A stretch of 64,000 nt of DNA from Plutella xylostella (taxonomy: Eukaryota > Arthropoda > Insecta > Lepidoptera > Plutellidae): contig NC_064009.1 in assembly GCF_932276165.1 (NCBI RefSeq), forward strand, positions 5,208,001 to 5,272,000, given 5' to 3'. This document shows, one piece after another, positions 11,332 to 26,300 of this stretch. The notes beneath the pieces were generated by a model. It saw only the letters and a list, made by a program, of their open reading frames with translations. It ran no database searches and had not been told where the DNA came from. The position numbers and the translations under genes were made by a program. Positions within the stretch are counted from its first letter, which is position 1, and each line of letters begins with the position of its first letter.

Positions 11332-14300
11332 ATGAACGAGACACTAGGCCGAGGGTATGCCCGTATAGATGCTATACGGGCAGCCCGAGGCGAGCCGCCT
11401 GCCTCAGGAAGCGACCCAGCTGGACCACCACCAGACAGATACAACTCGGTCTACATCACCCTCTTCGTCGCTGGAGCCGCCTTCCTCTTGCCGTTCAATA
11501 GGTGAGTGAAAAGACGTTGTGTAGCTTTTGTTTTATTTAGCGTTATAAGAAAACTGTTTGGTGATAAATTGACAGCAGCTGCTGCTTTGATGCTGGCTGG
11601 TATGTAATGTGCTCGATGAGATATTTTAGTAATCTGCTTTTTTTCAAACTCTTTTATTTTTGGTTAACTCCAGCTTTAATGATATTATGTTAAGTTTACC
11701 ATGTTTTATAAGATTTTTATCGAGTATCAATTTGAGTACAGTTCACTATGAGCAAGGAAATATAACTTTTCTATGTTTGTTTACTATGTTTATCTTTAAT
11801 TTGAAACTTATACATTAATGCTAAATAACAACTCATAATGATCCTCGTGTCAAAATAAAATTAAGAAGGTAAGTACCTACCTACATGAAAGATAGTAGGT
11901 ACTTACCTACTACGTGCCTGTTTACTCTCATCTCTCGTCCAATTCCACCCCACTAACACCATCTCCCCCCACATTCCAGCTTCATAATGGCGGTGGACTA
12001 CTTCCAGCACCACTACCCCAACTCCACCATCATGTTCGACATGTCCACCGTGTACATCGCCTCCGCGTGCGTGGCCGTCGTGGTCAACAATCTTGTGCTG
12101 GATATCTTTTCGAACAATACGAGGATTACTTTTGGTAAGGGCTTTATTTGTTTAGTAAGTACCTTATGAATGTAAATGTTACGCGTTACGCGTGAGGATG
12201 TAAAATTAATATTTAAATGTTGCACGTGAGTGCAGTTAACATATTTATTTAATTGCATTTTCATACGAGCGATCTCGGACCGAGTAGTTACCTATACTTA
12301 TCGTGATTACGCCGCCGCCGCTTCTAATACTTTGATCCACTTGGACCATCTGAGTACCTACGTCATATTATTAAATCTACATAATTAGAGACACACACAC
12401 GGCACACTGAACTAGCAGTCATTTTGTTGAAAGTATAGACATACGAATACCTACCTATCGCTCTGTAAAATGTCGCGGTTGCTCCCCGATCAACCCTAAA
12501 TAATTTCAAATAAGTACCCATAAAAATCTTAACTCTAGCGTCTTTTCCACCCCCAGGAATCCTGGTATCCCTCTCCACGATGCTATTCGTGGCGGTGTGC
12601 AACATCGGGTGGGACGGGTTCTCCCCGCGCGCCTCCTACACCATCACGCTGGTGGCTATAGGCGTGGTGGCGGTGGGCTGCACGGTGCAGCAAGCCTCGT
12701 ACTACGGCTTCACGGGCAGCCTGCCGCCGCGCTACACGCAGGCGGTCATGGTGGGCGAGAGTGAGTATCTAACTGTAGGTGACTGTAGAGGGAGCGATTT
12801 TAATAGCAAATTTAAGTGTAGGAATAACGCTAAACAGAGTAACTGAAAACAAAACCACAGGTAGGTACATGAAGGTACCTATCTATACGGATATAATCTT
12901 ATAAAGCCACCACGAAAAAAATAGGAATAGTAACAAGCTTTCGGCTAGATCACTATCAGTACCATTCGAGCGGCACAATTTCAATAATATGGCGGCACAG
13001 TAGATGCATGAATTTTGTCACGCGGTCGCACAAGTGGTTACAACTATGTTGGTTTGATGAAGCCCCCAAAATATATGGGACAGCCCCTGTCTGAATTTCA
13101 CCTGACAGATCCGCATAAAGTAACCCATCCCTCTCAATTCCAGGCGCAGCCGGCTTCTGGGTATCCATAGACCGGATCCTCACAAAGTACACGTTCAAGC
13201 AGCCGCGCCGCTCCACCTTCATGTTCTTCGTGTTCTCCATCCTGATCCTGCTGGGCCACTCCATGCTGCACCACATGATGATGAGGCACCCGCTGGTGCT
13301 GCACTACTTGCGGCTGACCAGCGAGTCGAGGCACAAGAGACGCATCCTGCTGCACCTCAACCCGAGCCAAGACAACGCTGTGGTAAGCACTGCTAGATGA
13401 TTCAGAGGCGTGCTAGCCACGGGGCGCAATTAAAACGTGACAAAAGTTTTGCATCGCACTCACTCACATCACACAGCCTCAAGAGCGAGCGCGAAAGATA
13501 ACTTTTGTCACGTCTTAAATGCGCCCCGTGGTAGCCTTTCTGTACGAGGCATCGATGACTCTACGATGCATGTAGGTAGACACACAGAAAGTATAAGGAA
13601 TATGAAGACCCTATGGGATAAGTCCCTAGCTATCGTGCAGAAAGGCTAGCACGAGGTGACAAAATTCTACATTCTCTACTCTTGAGGCTGCGCGATGTGA
13701 GTGAGCGTGATGCAAAACTTTTCCGTGCTAGCCCTTCAGATTTAATCACGCACGCGGGTTTACCCCGGGGGGTGACACACTGAAGGGTTATGTCCATACA
13801 AGTATTTAGCTATTGTTATATGTGAAATCCCGCAAGCTTTAAGAAATCTGCGACATATTAAAACACCCTGCCCGAAGTTTGCCTTTATGTAATGTAAAAA
13901 TTATCTGTTTCAGGAAAGCCAAGATGGAGAAAGCAGTTATGGTGTATTGAAGTTACAAAGTCCAGCGCCTTCCAGTGGGCTCGGTAAATAAACTTTATAA
14001 ATTAAGTATTAATAATGTAGCTGGTGTACCTTCTGTATGTTTATTTGATGAGGTTTAATGATACTCCATAGAACTCCGATTCAGAACGATTTTTTAATCT
14101 CAAGAAACCTTTGCCTTTGCACCAATAATACTACATAAAACAAAAAGCAGTCGCCGCCGCGCCGTCGTGTTCGCCATGCTCATGACAGTTCACTTTTTTC
14201 GCAACTTAAATTTTTCGATATTAGTTTAAAATATCATCGAAACATTAATGCTCAGTGTACCTTTAAGCTCTGGGCCCATAACCTATTAGGTAGGCGTAAG

Positions 14301-17300
14301 TAAAAGCAGCGAGATTACTTTTAATAATTTGGATTTTTATTGGATATATGTGCACATAATTAAAAAAATTAAAAAACCGACTTCAAAAAACCACTAAAAT
14401 GTAAGAAAAAATTTAAGGTTTTGTTGTCACCGCACCAACATCAAAAAAGAACAGTTCCTGCTTAGGTATATTTGTACTGTCACATACGAGTAGAATTTGT
14501 GTAAACCTTAAATTTTTTCTTACATTTTAGTGGTTTTTTGAAGTCGGTTTTTTAATTAACACACGCTAGAAACTCACTGGGAACACGTCAAGGACACACT
14601 TCAGAATTGCTGCCAGGAATTAATGGGCTACAGGGAACAGTCCAAAAAAGAGTGGATGTCAAGGGAGACTTGGAACAAGATAGCTGTAAGAAAGTCCATC
14701 AAGGCTAGTCTAAATGCCGAAACTGACTATCATGTGAAAGAGTCCCTGGCATACGAATATTTCCTGTGTGAAAGCGATATCAAACGCAGTCTGAAGAAAG
14801 ACAAGCGCTCCTGGGCCGATGGCATATCACGAAGAGCACAAGCCGCTGCGTCAACAGGGAACATGAAAGAACTGTATAGAGCCGCGACACAGTTATGCAG
14901 TAGACCTATAGTCACAAAACCCATTAGAGGCAGAGACGGACATCTCCTAGTCACAGTTAAGGACCAGCTATCCAGATGGTACGAGCACTTCTCCGAAGTC
15001 TTCAAAGCTCCAGACTCATCTGTTGAAAGCGAGGCAGAGGAATCTCAGGCACTACTCAACATTGACTCAAGGCCACCTACGAAGATTGAAATAGCAAGAG
15101 CGATACAATCACTAAAGAATGGCAAAGCACCAGGCAATGACGGAATTCCAGTAGAAGCTTTTAAAGCGAATGCTGATGTGTCTGCTGATGTCCTGTTTTC
15201 GCTCTTCCAAAAGATCTGGGAGAAAGAAGAGGTGCCAGAAAGTTGGAAAGAAGGCTTATTATCAAACTGCCCAAGAAAGGTGACCTGACTAACTGTGGAA
15301 ACTGGAGAGGCATAAACCTGTTGCCGACATGCTTAAAAATACTGTGCAAGGTGCTATTGCACCGTATGGCGGCTCCTATTGACGAAGGACTACGCAAGGA
15401 GCAAGCTGGTTTCAGGGCAGGTCGATCGTGTACTGACCAAATAAACCTGTTACGCACAGTTCTGGAACAGTGCAGCGAAATGCAGTGCGAAGTGTTTACT
15501 CTCTTAGTAGACTTCGAAAAAGCGTTCGACAGAGTGAAGTGGTCTAGCATCTGGAAAATCTTAAGGAAGAAAGGTATCCCGGAGAAAATCATATCAATGA
15601 TACGATGCCTATACATAGGTTCCTCATGCAGAGTTCTGCACTGTGGCGAGCTCACTGAACCTATACATGTTACCGCGGGCGTCAAACAAGGCTGTTTACT
15701 ATCACCCCTCCTCTTTATAACGGTTCTAGACGACGTAATGCGTAGAGCCACATGCGAATCGCAGAGAGGTCTGCCATGGACACAGGAACAGCAATTAGAG
15801 GACATCGACTTTGCAGACGATCTTTGTCTGCTATCGACTAAACGCCAACACCTGCAGTCCAAAATTGACGACCTCGCCAGAGAAGCAGAAAAGGATGGAC
15901 TACGCATAAACTGCTCCAAAACTAAAGAGATGCGTCTCAACACGTCGGATGATTGCGCCGTGCATGTAAACGGGGAGGCCGTGGAGAGAGTGAATAAATT
16001 CACGTACCTCGGCAGCGTCGTGGACCCTCACGGCGGAACCGAGGCCGACATCGACGCCCGCATCAACAAGGCCCGGTCAGCCTTTGCGCAGCTCAAGCCC
16101 GTCTGGGACTCCTCCGTCATCGCTCGCCGCACTAAAGTTCGGATTTTCGAGTCAAACGTCAAGTCAGTACTCTTATATGGTTGCGAAACGTGGTTCGTAA
16201 GAGATGACCTAACAAGAAGGCTACAAGTATTTGTCAACAAATGCCTTAGACAGATACTAAAGGTATTCTGGCCGCGAACCATCTCGAATACGGAGTTATG
16301 GAGACTGACCAACCAGAGGAGAATTGACTCGGAAATCCGGCTTAAGAAGTGGAGCTGGATTGGCCATACGCTGCGGAGATCCGAAGACCATCCACCCAAA
16401 ATCGCCCTGACAAAGTGGGCTGCATCTGGCAAGCGAAAGAGGGGACGGCCAAAAACCACGTGGCGTCGCACTGTCGTGCAGGAGGCAGCCGCCCTCGGCA
16501 TGAGCTGGCACGAAGTCGAAGGCATGGCACAGGACCGGTCAGAGTGGAAATCTACACTTCGAGCCCTATGTCCCTGATTAGGGATCCCAGGACCTGATGA
16601 TGATGATGGTTTTTTAATTAGTTGGTGCCATATTTCTTCAGATTACTTTGTCACCGCACCAACATCAAAAAAGAACAGTTCCTGCTTAGGTATATTTGTA
16701 CTGTCACATACGAGTAGAATTTGTGTAAACCTTAAATTTTTTCTTACATTTTAGTGGTTTTTTGAAGTCGGTTTTTTAATTAGTATTTTATTTTATAGTT
16801 TTTAGTTTATTTGCAATAATTTTCAATCAAAAGTAAGGTGCAAATGATACCAAAAAGTCCTTCTAATCAATACGAATCATTCAAACCTAAGGGAAGGTAT
16901 TTGATGATATGATATGATACCAAAAAGTCCTTCTAATCAATACGTATCATTCAAACCCACCCAACACGAAGTAGTTGCTATATACCGTTGAGGAGTTCCC
17001 CTGACTGCCTTCCGTTTCCATCATCAGATCAGCTCAAGGTCACCATCATATTTTTTTGTTATAAGAACTATATTTACGTTCTTAATTTAATTAGAATCGG
17101 TTAATATGTGCCCAAAATGGAAATTCATACCCTATTTTTACCCCTTTACCCACCCTTGGGGGTGAGATAAAATTCTGAAAAAAAATGGGACCACCTGGGA
17201 GCTCAACCCAATATAACAAAAAAAGAATTTTCAAAATCGGTTCATAAACGGCGGAGTAATCGGTGAACATACATAAAAAATATAAAAAAAGATCCCGACG

Positions 17301-20300
17301 AATTGAGAACCTCCTCCTTTTTTGAAGTCGGTTAAAACACCAAAAAAGTGGTTTGGTTGGTGTGTTTGATCTTTCAATAATTCTTGACTGCCTCGACGTA
17401 GAGATACGGTTTTGGTATCATTGTTTAGCTTAACTCAAATATTTTTAAAAGAATACATAAAAATACCATCAAAGGGGGGCTATTTTCAATGTTATTCAAG
17501 TAGATGTAAATTTTTGCTGTTTTTTTTGTCAAAAAAACTAGATTAGGTGCTTGTTACTTATTTTATGTAACTTTTTAGCAGTTGTGTATATTTTTATTGC
17601 ATAGAGATGACGTTTTGCGGATAAAATCATTTTATTTCATGTCCGTAAGTAGTTTAAATCTCGAGATATGATTTTTTATGAAAACTAAGTATCTAAAACT
17701 TTAAAATGGCCGCCATAAACTGACTTGAAAACTACAGCTGCTGTTTGAAAGTAGGTAGGTACCTACACCCGCGGTTCTGATGTGATTACCAAGTTTTGTA
17801 AATACTTACCTGTATTTGTTAGGGTACCTACTTATAACTACTAAGTTTATTATATACTTACTGTTTTGTATTTACACTTATGTACCTACGGTACTAAATA
17901 ACTACACCTACTACTACTTAAAAAAAAACTGAAATTTACATCTGCCCGTGCCATTCTGACGTTCACGATTATCCTTTAGTTTATTAGCTAAGCCTAGCTA
18001 TTAGGGATATCAAATTAAAAATTACAGTCAAATAAGCATTGCCACGTAGCCAGATACTTTATTGCAAACAATATATTATGACTTTGGAGAATATTATGAT
18101 TACCTATATAATTTACACAATAATTTATAACATCACCCCTAGAACAAAAAGGACCTAACTTCAAAATTACAACATTTTGGAAGTCGTTAATAGTTACCCA
18201 AATATTAATAATAGGTGTCTTTCTACCTCTGGTTAAGTCGCTTCTATTCTAGGTAGGTAAGCAGTTAACAGTTAAAATAGTCGAGTAGTAGAATTAATTT
18301 AAAATCATTTAAATGGTGTCATGTTGACCCACGCTCCGCCTTCCGGCCTCCTCAGCAGGAATACAGCTGGGTCCACCTTAGTTGGGTATTTTGATTTAGC
18401 ACTCGGGGTGATATGGAAGTTAGCAACTATTTTAATGATCGCTATTTTGCTTTGCAGTAGCCCAAACCGTTGACCTGTAAAAATAATGTAAGTATTGTTT
18501 ATGGATACTTACATTTATCGTATATTCGTATGGTATGAATGCTTAGGAGTCCTATTGCAAATATTCGCGTCCGAACTTACCGAGGCACTTTCTAGGTCCT
18601 TCTCCAAAAGGCAAATATACAAACTTGTGTCTTTTAGCCACTTCATCATCAGTAAACCTTTCAGGGTCGAACTTAAGAGGAGAGGGAAAATATTTTTCGT
18701 CAGTGTGAAGCCCGTCTACTGGTATTATGATGAATGTTCCGTTCTTGATCTCAAGTGGTTTGTCCAGGCCTGGTAGGTCAGACACAGTGTAGTCCGAAGT
18801 GCATTCCTTAGACATTACGGGTAACGGAACATTAAGTCGCAATGTTTCTGGAAAAAAAGTAGGTATGTCTTATAGGTGGTACTTACCATACTTACTTTAC
18901 TTATTCTTTTAAGGCCCAAGTTACTCGAGGGGCTGCACGACAGGAGTAGACGCTCATGAATATGGCTTATTATTTTAATAGTTTGCAAAAACTATTTTAA
19001 GTTTTCTTGCTTGCATAAAAAGTGGTTGATCTAACGTAGTTAAGTACTTATCATGAAACTTTTAACAGAAAATGTAGATAATGACGATGAAAGAAATAAA
19101 AAATGTACTTAGAAGGATACCTACTCTGTTAAGTAAGTACACAAACGTGAACCTAAAAATAATAGATGTTAGCTCACCGCACACCACCATATTCAAATAT
19201 TTAAGACCTTCCACATCCTCAGCTGTATAGTCACCGTTGGTTCTTGATATCATTCCCTGAACTTCAGCTCTCAGTTTGTCTTGGACTTCAATATGCCATG
19301 CTAACTGTAAATTAAACGACAAGCTTTTCAGTTAGATAAATAATTTAATTATGTAAAAGTGTATGATATTATTTCGTAAAAGTAAAGGTAGAATCGAAGA
19401 TATGAGATATGAAGTATCTTTCTCGTATTTGGAGAAACCATAAATTCAGTCACCTACCTCGTACAAAGCGTAGCAAATCAGAATACTCGATGTTTCGTAG
19501 CCATCCAACAAGTAAGCATACAAATGACTGGCTATGTACTCGTCAGTAAAAACTGAAAAATATAAGTAGGTAGAAGTAATTATAAATGAATTCCGTATAA
19601 TTTTATGCTATACCTATGTCATTCTACACTAAAGTATCATACAGAATATGCTATTAGCATATCTTCCTTTTGTACAGTACCTACATTTAATATAATTTGT
19701 AGTACTTAAATAAAAAATAAGGAGTGGTTCAAATATTTACTGTCAGCTTTTCCGTTTTGCCTGAATGTTAACATTTGCTGAAATATATCATTCCTTGTTT
19801 CTCCTGTACTTTCCTCCCGTTCCTTCATCATTTTCTTTGTGAGCGATAAAAGAACTGCTTCACTTCTTTTCGATGCAAATCTAAAAACATGATAAATTAT
19901 AGAACCTATATAAGTAGGTTGAGTACATACATTGTACCTATGTTTATTAAGTCTATAGTTTTAATGGTATATACCAAGATATTATGTCATTGGTACACTT
20001 AAGAAATAAACATGTGATAAGAACTTAATTATTATGTTATGTTTTAATTTCTATCTACGTAAACTCATTGATTGGTAATCAGTACTTTACACTAATAAAC
20101 AGGAAATATAATCAAAGTATGTTTGTAACAATACACTAGAAAACATTGCCATTTGGAATGGATCTACTTTAACGAAGCATAGGGATACTATTATTTGGCC
20201 TTGGAGAGTGGCTGTGAATCAATAAAATAACTAATAAGTAGTTTCTAAAACTTACCTCACACCTATAATCGAGCATATCTCAGGGAACAGAGCGTTGACC

Positions 20301-23300
20301 ATCGTACGCATATTATCAAAGAAGTTACCACTAAACACTTCCTTTGCGAGTTGGGCAAAAAGCGAGTTTCTATCCAAAAAAGTGTTGTTCTCGATACCGT
20401 AGATTGCATTTGATATCGTATCCGTGGTGAACATGCTGCCTAACTGGAAAAAAATTATTAAAATTAGTTAATGCATATTTCATTTTCTTTAAAGCAATCA
20501 TTCGTGCACATAGAATAACGCGGACGCGGATATAAGTACCATCTTCAGCTCCGTCAATGACTAGACCTAGACTAGAGCTTGTCACCGCGGTAAGAGGATT
20601 GGTAGGAGACCAGACTGTGCAGGAGGTGCATCACCATCACCTGGTGACCATTGACTTTTTAAATTAAATTATGCTTACATCTTTTGTTTCCAGCTCAATG
20701 ACTCCTCCGCTGCCGCTGGTTTCTTGACACTCTTTATTGAGGTATTTGATTAATTCATCGCCAACGTGTAACAATACGGGATAATAGTTTTTCAATTTAG
20801 AATAAGAGAGGGATGGCGTTGAATGGGCACGCGATGTCTTCCATTCTTCACCTGACAGTACGAAAGGATGATAACCGAATAGTTTATCCACTTTCTTATC
20901 GATCTGAAACAAACGAATAAACCTGAGAATACACGAGGAATACTCTTAAAGAAAAAAAATTAAAAGGCCCATCTTTTTACGCCATGGGTTAAAAAATGTG
21001 GTAACTATCATATTATAATATTACTAAAACTATGTAACTAAGTAACTATTGAGTAGGTAAATAATGGCATAATCAGTGTGTTCCAATAAAAATAAATTAT
21101 ATCTCGGTTACCTATGTAGTTGAAATCATATGAGCTATAGTTAGCGAGATATCTTTATAACAACCAAGTCTCCTTACAATTATCTGTAAGTATACCTAAA
21201 TATCATTAAAAAACTTAATCTACATAAGTACCTACACATATTGAACCACTTTTCGTGTGTTTAAAGATTTACAGTAATACCTAAACCGCTTTTATCAACT
21301 CGACCTCGGTTTGTTACAGGCCAACAAAACATAAACTTAGGTACTTACTCATATAGATAATCTCTTTTATGAATTATGTTGGTTCAATAGGATGCATCAG
21401 TGAATACAAGATCTAAAGATACCTACCTAAATATTTTAATTAGTTAAATATTTATCTGAGTAAGTTCTTATTTTTCTTCTATAAGTAGGTACTTACTTAC
21501 TACCTTAAAATTTATAACCGCCTAAAGCCTGTCTGTAAAAAAAAACTTACCTTAAACTCATTTTTGCCAAAGCTATTGAAGTCAGTAGATAGGACAGCTT
21601 TGATCAGATCAGGGTCACGTATCAGGAGGCCTGGAGTGCTCATCTTCACGAACCCGACCACCGGAGCTTCGGGGTATAACCTGGAAATGCCACCCAAAAT
21701 TATTGTCCTGACCAGTATTTTATCTGTGCCTAGTATTACTTAAATCATTATTTGAATCCATTTGAACCCATAATGAGGTGCTGGCTTTTTAATTCTCTTT
21801 TTCGTTTAAACTGTAATATACCTAGTTGCTGTTTCAAAAGTGGTAACTAAGTAAAATATTAAGCAGGGATTTAAAACTTTATTGTAGGTAGGTGCATAGG
21901 TAGCGTATTTTCTTTGCTTAAAGTAGAAGAAGGTAAAACATATCCCATAATATATTATATACATATTATACCTAATATTGGTTAATAAATGCAAAATGCT
22001 ACCAGTTAACCTTGAATCTTATGAAACAAATTACACATACTACTACCTACTTTACCTAGTTGTTGTACTAGTGTGCTAGACTGAGACACAGAATAATAAC
22101 TAGTACCAGTATCAGAGAAAAATAAATACCTAGGTATAAGTAATTTGTTTAAATAAATTTACATTCGAGTATGTAAGTACGCATTGACATATTTAATATA
22201 TTACTAGAATTATTGTAAGTACTCATAAAGCATGGCAAGAGAAGTATTTGGTATGTAAGTATATTTGTAGATATTTGTTCTTGTTTGTGATAGCCCTAAC
22301 ATCTTATTAACACACACAGTTGTGTAGTCAAATCGACCTAGGTAAATCCAAAATGGGACGACTGTGCTCAGTTTTTTTTTATAAATCTTAAAGGTGGTAG
22401 TTATACATATAGGTATATTGTGTGGTTCGAATGTTTTTTTTCGTGTAGATTAATTATTTTTTCGGCACTCTACAAAAGTAGAATTTTTCGAGTTAGGCCG
22501 TTTTTCACAGGAGGCACAGAAAATTAATGTACAACTCTCGCGATAGCCCTCCCTATTGTATGTACCCTACCTATATATATATATATATATATATAATATA
22601 TGTATATATAATAAATATATATATTATATAAAATGTTTTTTTGTACTTACCTACTGGTATAGCATTTTCTATTCACATTTATTTTAGAACCCGACAATTT
22701 AGTTAGGTACTCACCGATACATATCAGTGTAAAGTGTGGAGATATGCTTTTCCGTAAACAAAATTGGTTTGTAATTTCCGAAGAACCAGTTGCATCCCGG
22801 TGCAGTAGGGATGCCCTTTTTGCTCCAGTAAGAAACATTTTTGCTTCTATAAAAATAAAACGTTATGCAAAATACCACTAGGAAGACTATTATCAAAGAC
22901 ATTTTAAACGCGACGTCTTAAACGAGTGGTTAATTAGTAAATGACCAACTAACATAAAGAGAGATAACTACGGCACTCAAGACAAGCGCTACGGCAAGAG
23001 ATAAACATGCATGAGCTATCTCAGAATAATAACGGCCTAGTTATAGCATTATCCGGTGGTTACTGCGATTGTCCCTGCAAGACCCACGGCTAAAATAAAT
23101 TTTACCCGAGATTCCGGTCAGGGTCAGAATGCTAAATGCCAGCATTCAAAATGTCTCCTCAATGTCTCCTTCTTCTGCGGTAGGATTGGACGTAGGCTTC
23201 TCCTCTCCCAAAGCACGCCACTGGATGCGATCTATTTTCTTTCCGCATCAAAAGTCCTATCTTTTCCAGCCACCTTTTGCAAGTCGTCACCCCATCTAGT

Positions 23301-26300
23301 CGGAGGGCGTCCTACACTAAGTTTGCCTAGTTGTGAATGTACATGTTTACCGAATCGGTTATCGGTTCTTCGACAGATGTGACCAGCCCTCTTAGCCATT
23401 ACAGTGACTTTAGTTCTCTTTGGGATCACTGATGCGTTTGCGCTTTTTCAGAGTGACTCCAATTTGTACTACTAACGATAACGAACGAAACTTCGTTTTT
23501 CGTCCCATAGAGCGACCCCCCTAGCCCGATCGCCTTCGTGACGTCACAGCAAGCTGAGCGTCAAAAATGTGCGGTGGTGGGAATAGGAATGCCGATTACC
23601 TATAATGGAACATATGAAAGTACATATTTACAACGTTAAAGCCTATATATAACTTCTTCCAGGTGACGCAGAAACGAAAACATTCGGTTTCTCCAACCCG
23701 GTATACTCACCCACGTCATCTGCGCCCGCGCAGCCGCCCGCCACGCCGCCGCTCGACGCCGAGGACTCGCCCGGCGTGCTCAGGACACCCAGACCCTCTT
23801 ACAAGGTGCCTTATTCAGGGATCCAGGGTGGAATTTTATCAGTGAACTGGTGAACATCTTTGGTCATTATGTGATCTATTCTGAAATCGCGAAACGTTAC
23901 ATTTACGCTGCCTTGTATTCGGTAAGTTTACTGATATAATTCCACCTTGTAGGTATAGCGTTTTCTTAGCTTTTGTGTTACGAGTAGTGGCAACCTAGAC
24001 CTCTTACAAGGTACCTAACCTAATGAAACTAGCAAACATAAGTGCCTCATCCAATATGCTTCAGTCCGTCCGGCTCTGTCTGTTATTTGCTTGTGATTAT
24101 GAGCTTTTGCATCTACTGAGTTGTCAACTGAATTTCCACAGTACAATACTTCGACATTTGTAGCGAACTTTGAAAAGATACATCGACAAGTCAAGTGTGA
24201 TACTGGAGTAGCTAATACATTCCTTATTTCCTTGCAGGTTGAAGATGTGGTCCACCCGACTGAGCGGCATGCCTCGTGGAGTGCTTTCAAACGTAAGCCA
24301 TTCTTCTCATAATTTCTAAATCATGACGTGCAGTCAGATTTTCTTTGATTTTGTAGCTCCGTCTAAGTGTATCGATGACAAACACTAGAGCTGGTACCTG
24401 GATTGGTCACCGTCGATAGCGGTAAATTAATCGCGGGACAATCGACCGTTGATGAATTGTTCAGAATCTGTCAATTTAGTATCTAAGTTAAAAAAACAGA
24501 CCTTAGTTGAGGCTCCAGAAGGGCTAGTACGGGGCGCATTTAAGACGTGACAAGAGTTCTCCGTCCCGCTCGCTCTTGAGGCTGCGCCATGTGAGTGAGC
24601 GCGATGCAAAACTCTTGTCACGTCTTAAATGCGCCCGTACTAGCCCTTCTGTTGATGGAAGAGATTAAAAATAAAGTTATTTTCTTTATTTCCCAGGCGG
24701 CGTAGCAGCGCGCTGGATGGTTGGCCGCGCCATCTACCCGTACATGGTGTCCATCGGACTGGTGTACTTCACCACGCTCAGCCTGTACCCGGGCATCGCG
24801 TCCGAGGTACTTTAACAGCTAGTATGCAGGATGTTGGGTGTTAAACCCCTAAGGGCCAGTTTTTTGATCCCTAGTTAACTCAACCATTGGTCAAAAATAA
24901 TAAACCATCAAAATTCGTATGCAGCTGTCATTCTTGACACGTACTTTAACTTTAACTATAATGGTTAAAGTTGACCACGGATCAAAAAACTGGCCCTTAG
25001 TCAACCCGTTTAAGCTTAGTATACTTTTGAAACACCCTATTGCTATTTTTGTATTTTCATTGTGTTTCTTCTTTTTAAGAATACTTCAGCTTATTTCTTA
25101 CCATCTATCGTGTAAAATAAATAATATGCTTTCTATTCTATTCTATTCTGTTCTAGGTGCCCTCCTGCCGCCTCGGCACTTGGATGCCCATTGTGCTCAT
25201 GTCCGCCTTCAACTTCTTCGACTTTGTTGGGAAGGTGACTTTTTCAGGGTAGACCAAGACGCGACAGAGCGTCAATGACGTAATCGACTAATTTCTTCTG
25301 ACCGGCATTGCGTGCACCAATGACGTCCGACGATGTATGAAGAGTGGACGGACCGAGCGATGATATTGGTTTGCGCTATGCTGCTCAGCAACTGGATGTC
25401 TATTCATGAGGAATTCGAGCACCTTAACCACCTTTTTAACTGACTTGGTAAAAAGGAGGAGGTTCTCAATTTGTCTGTAATTCTGTACGTCTTTGTCTAT
25501 GACTAATTATCTTATCTAGTTTTAGTTAACTGGTTGTATTTATTAAGTACAGATATTAGTGTTTTAGTATTAGTGTGTGTTACAGCTGGTGTCGTGTAAC
25601 GCCTAGGTATAATAACTAAGGATTGAGTTCTGGAACCGGTCTCAGCGCTGAATAGCGAAGAGATGGGTTCTAGAATGCAAGCCTTACCATTGGAATCATA
25701 TTTGGGAACTTGTAATTGGCTAGTAGCTGTTTACCTGATATGTTCATATTGTGTTGTAGCTGTAAGTTCTCCAAATATTATAAAATAAAAATAAAATACA
25801 CTACAGCTATTTTGATATAAATTTCACAGATAGCAGCAGCCTACCCGTACGAGTGGAGCCGCAGCCAGCTGCTGATGGCGAGCGGCGTGCGGCTGCTGCT
25901 GGTGCCGCTGATGCTGCTCTGTGCCGCGCCGAGGCATGCGCCTCATATTGTAGGCGACGTGAGTGTCTACTGTCTCCCTCTAACTGCAGCTACAGTAGAT
26001 GTGAGCGAGCGAGACAGCTGCTGATGCTGCTCTGTGCCGCGCCGAGGCACGCGCCGCACATTGTAGGCGACGTGAGTGTCTACTGTCTCCCTCTAACTGC
26101 AGCTACAGTTGATGTGAGCGAGCGAGACAGCTGCTGATGCTGCTCTGTGCCGCGCCGAGGCACGCGCCGCACATTGTAGGCGACGTGAGTGTCTAGTTGT
26201 CTACTGTCTCCCTCTAACTGCAGCTACAGTAGATGTGAGCGAGCGAGACAGCTGCTGATGAGACATGGCATGTTTGGCCGTAATATTAACCCACTGATAT

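Noticed and set aside
14730..16530. Long minus-strand frames across the retrotransposon (up to 280 aa)
   Set aside because: They are shadows of the plus-strand reverse transcriptase, which carries all recognisable motifs.
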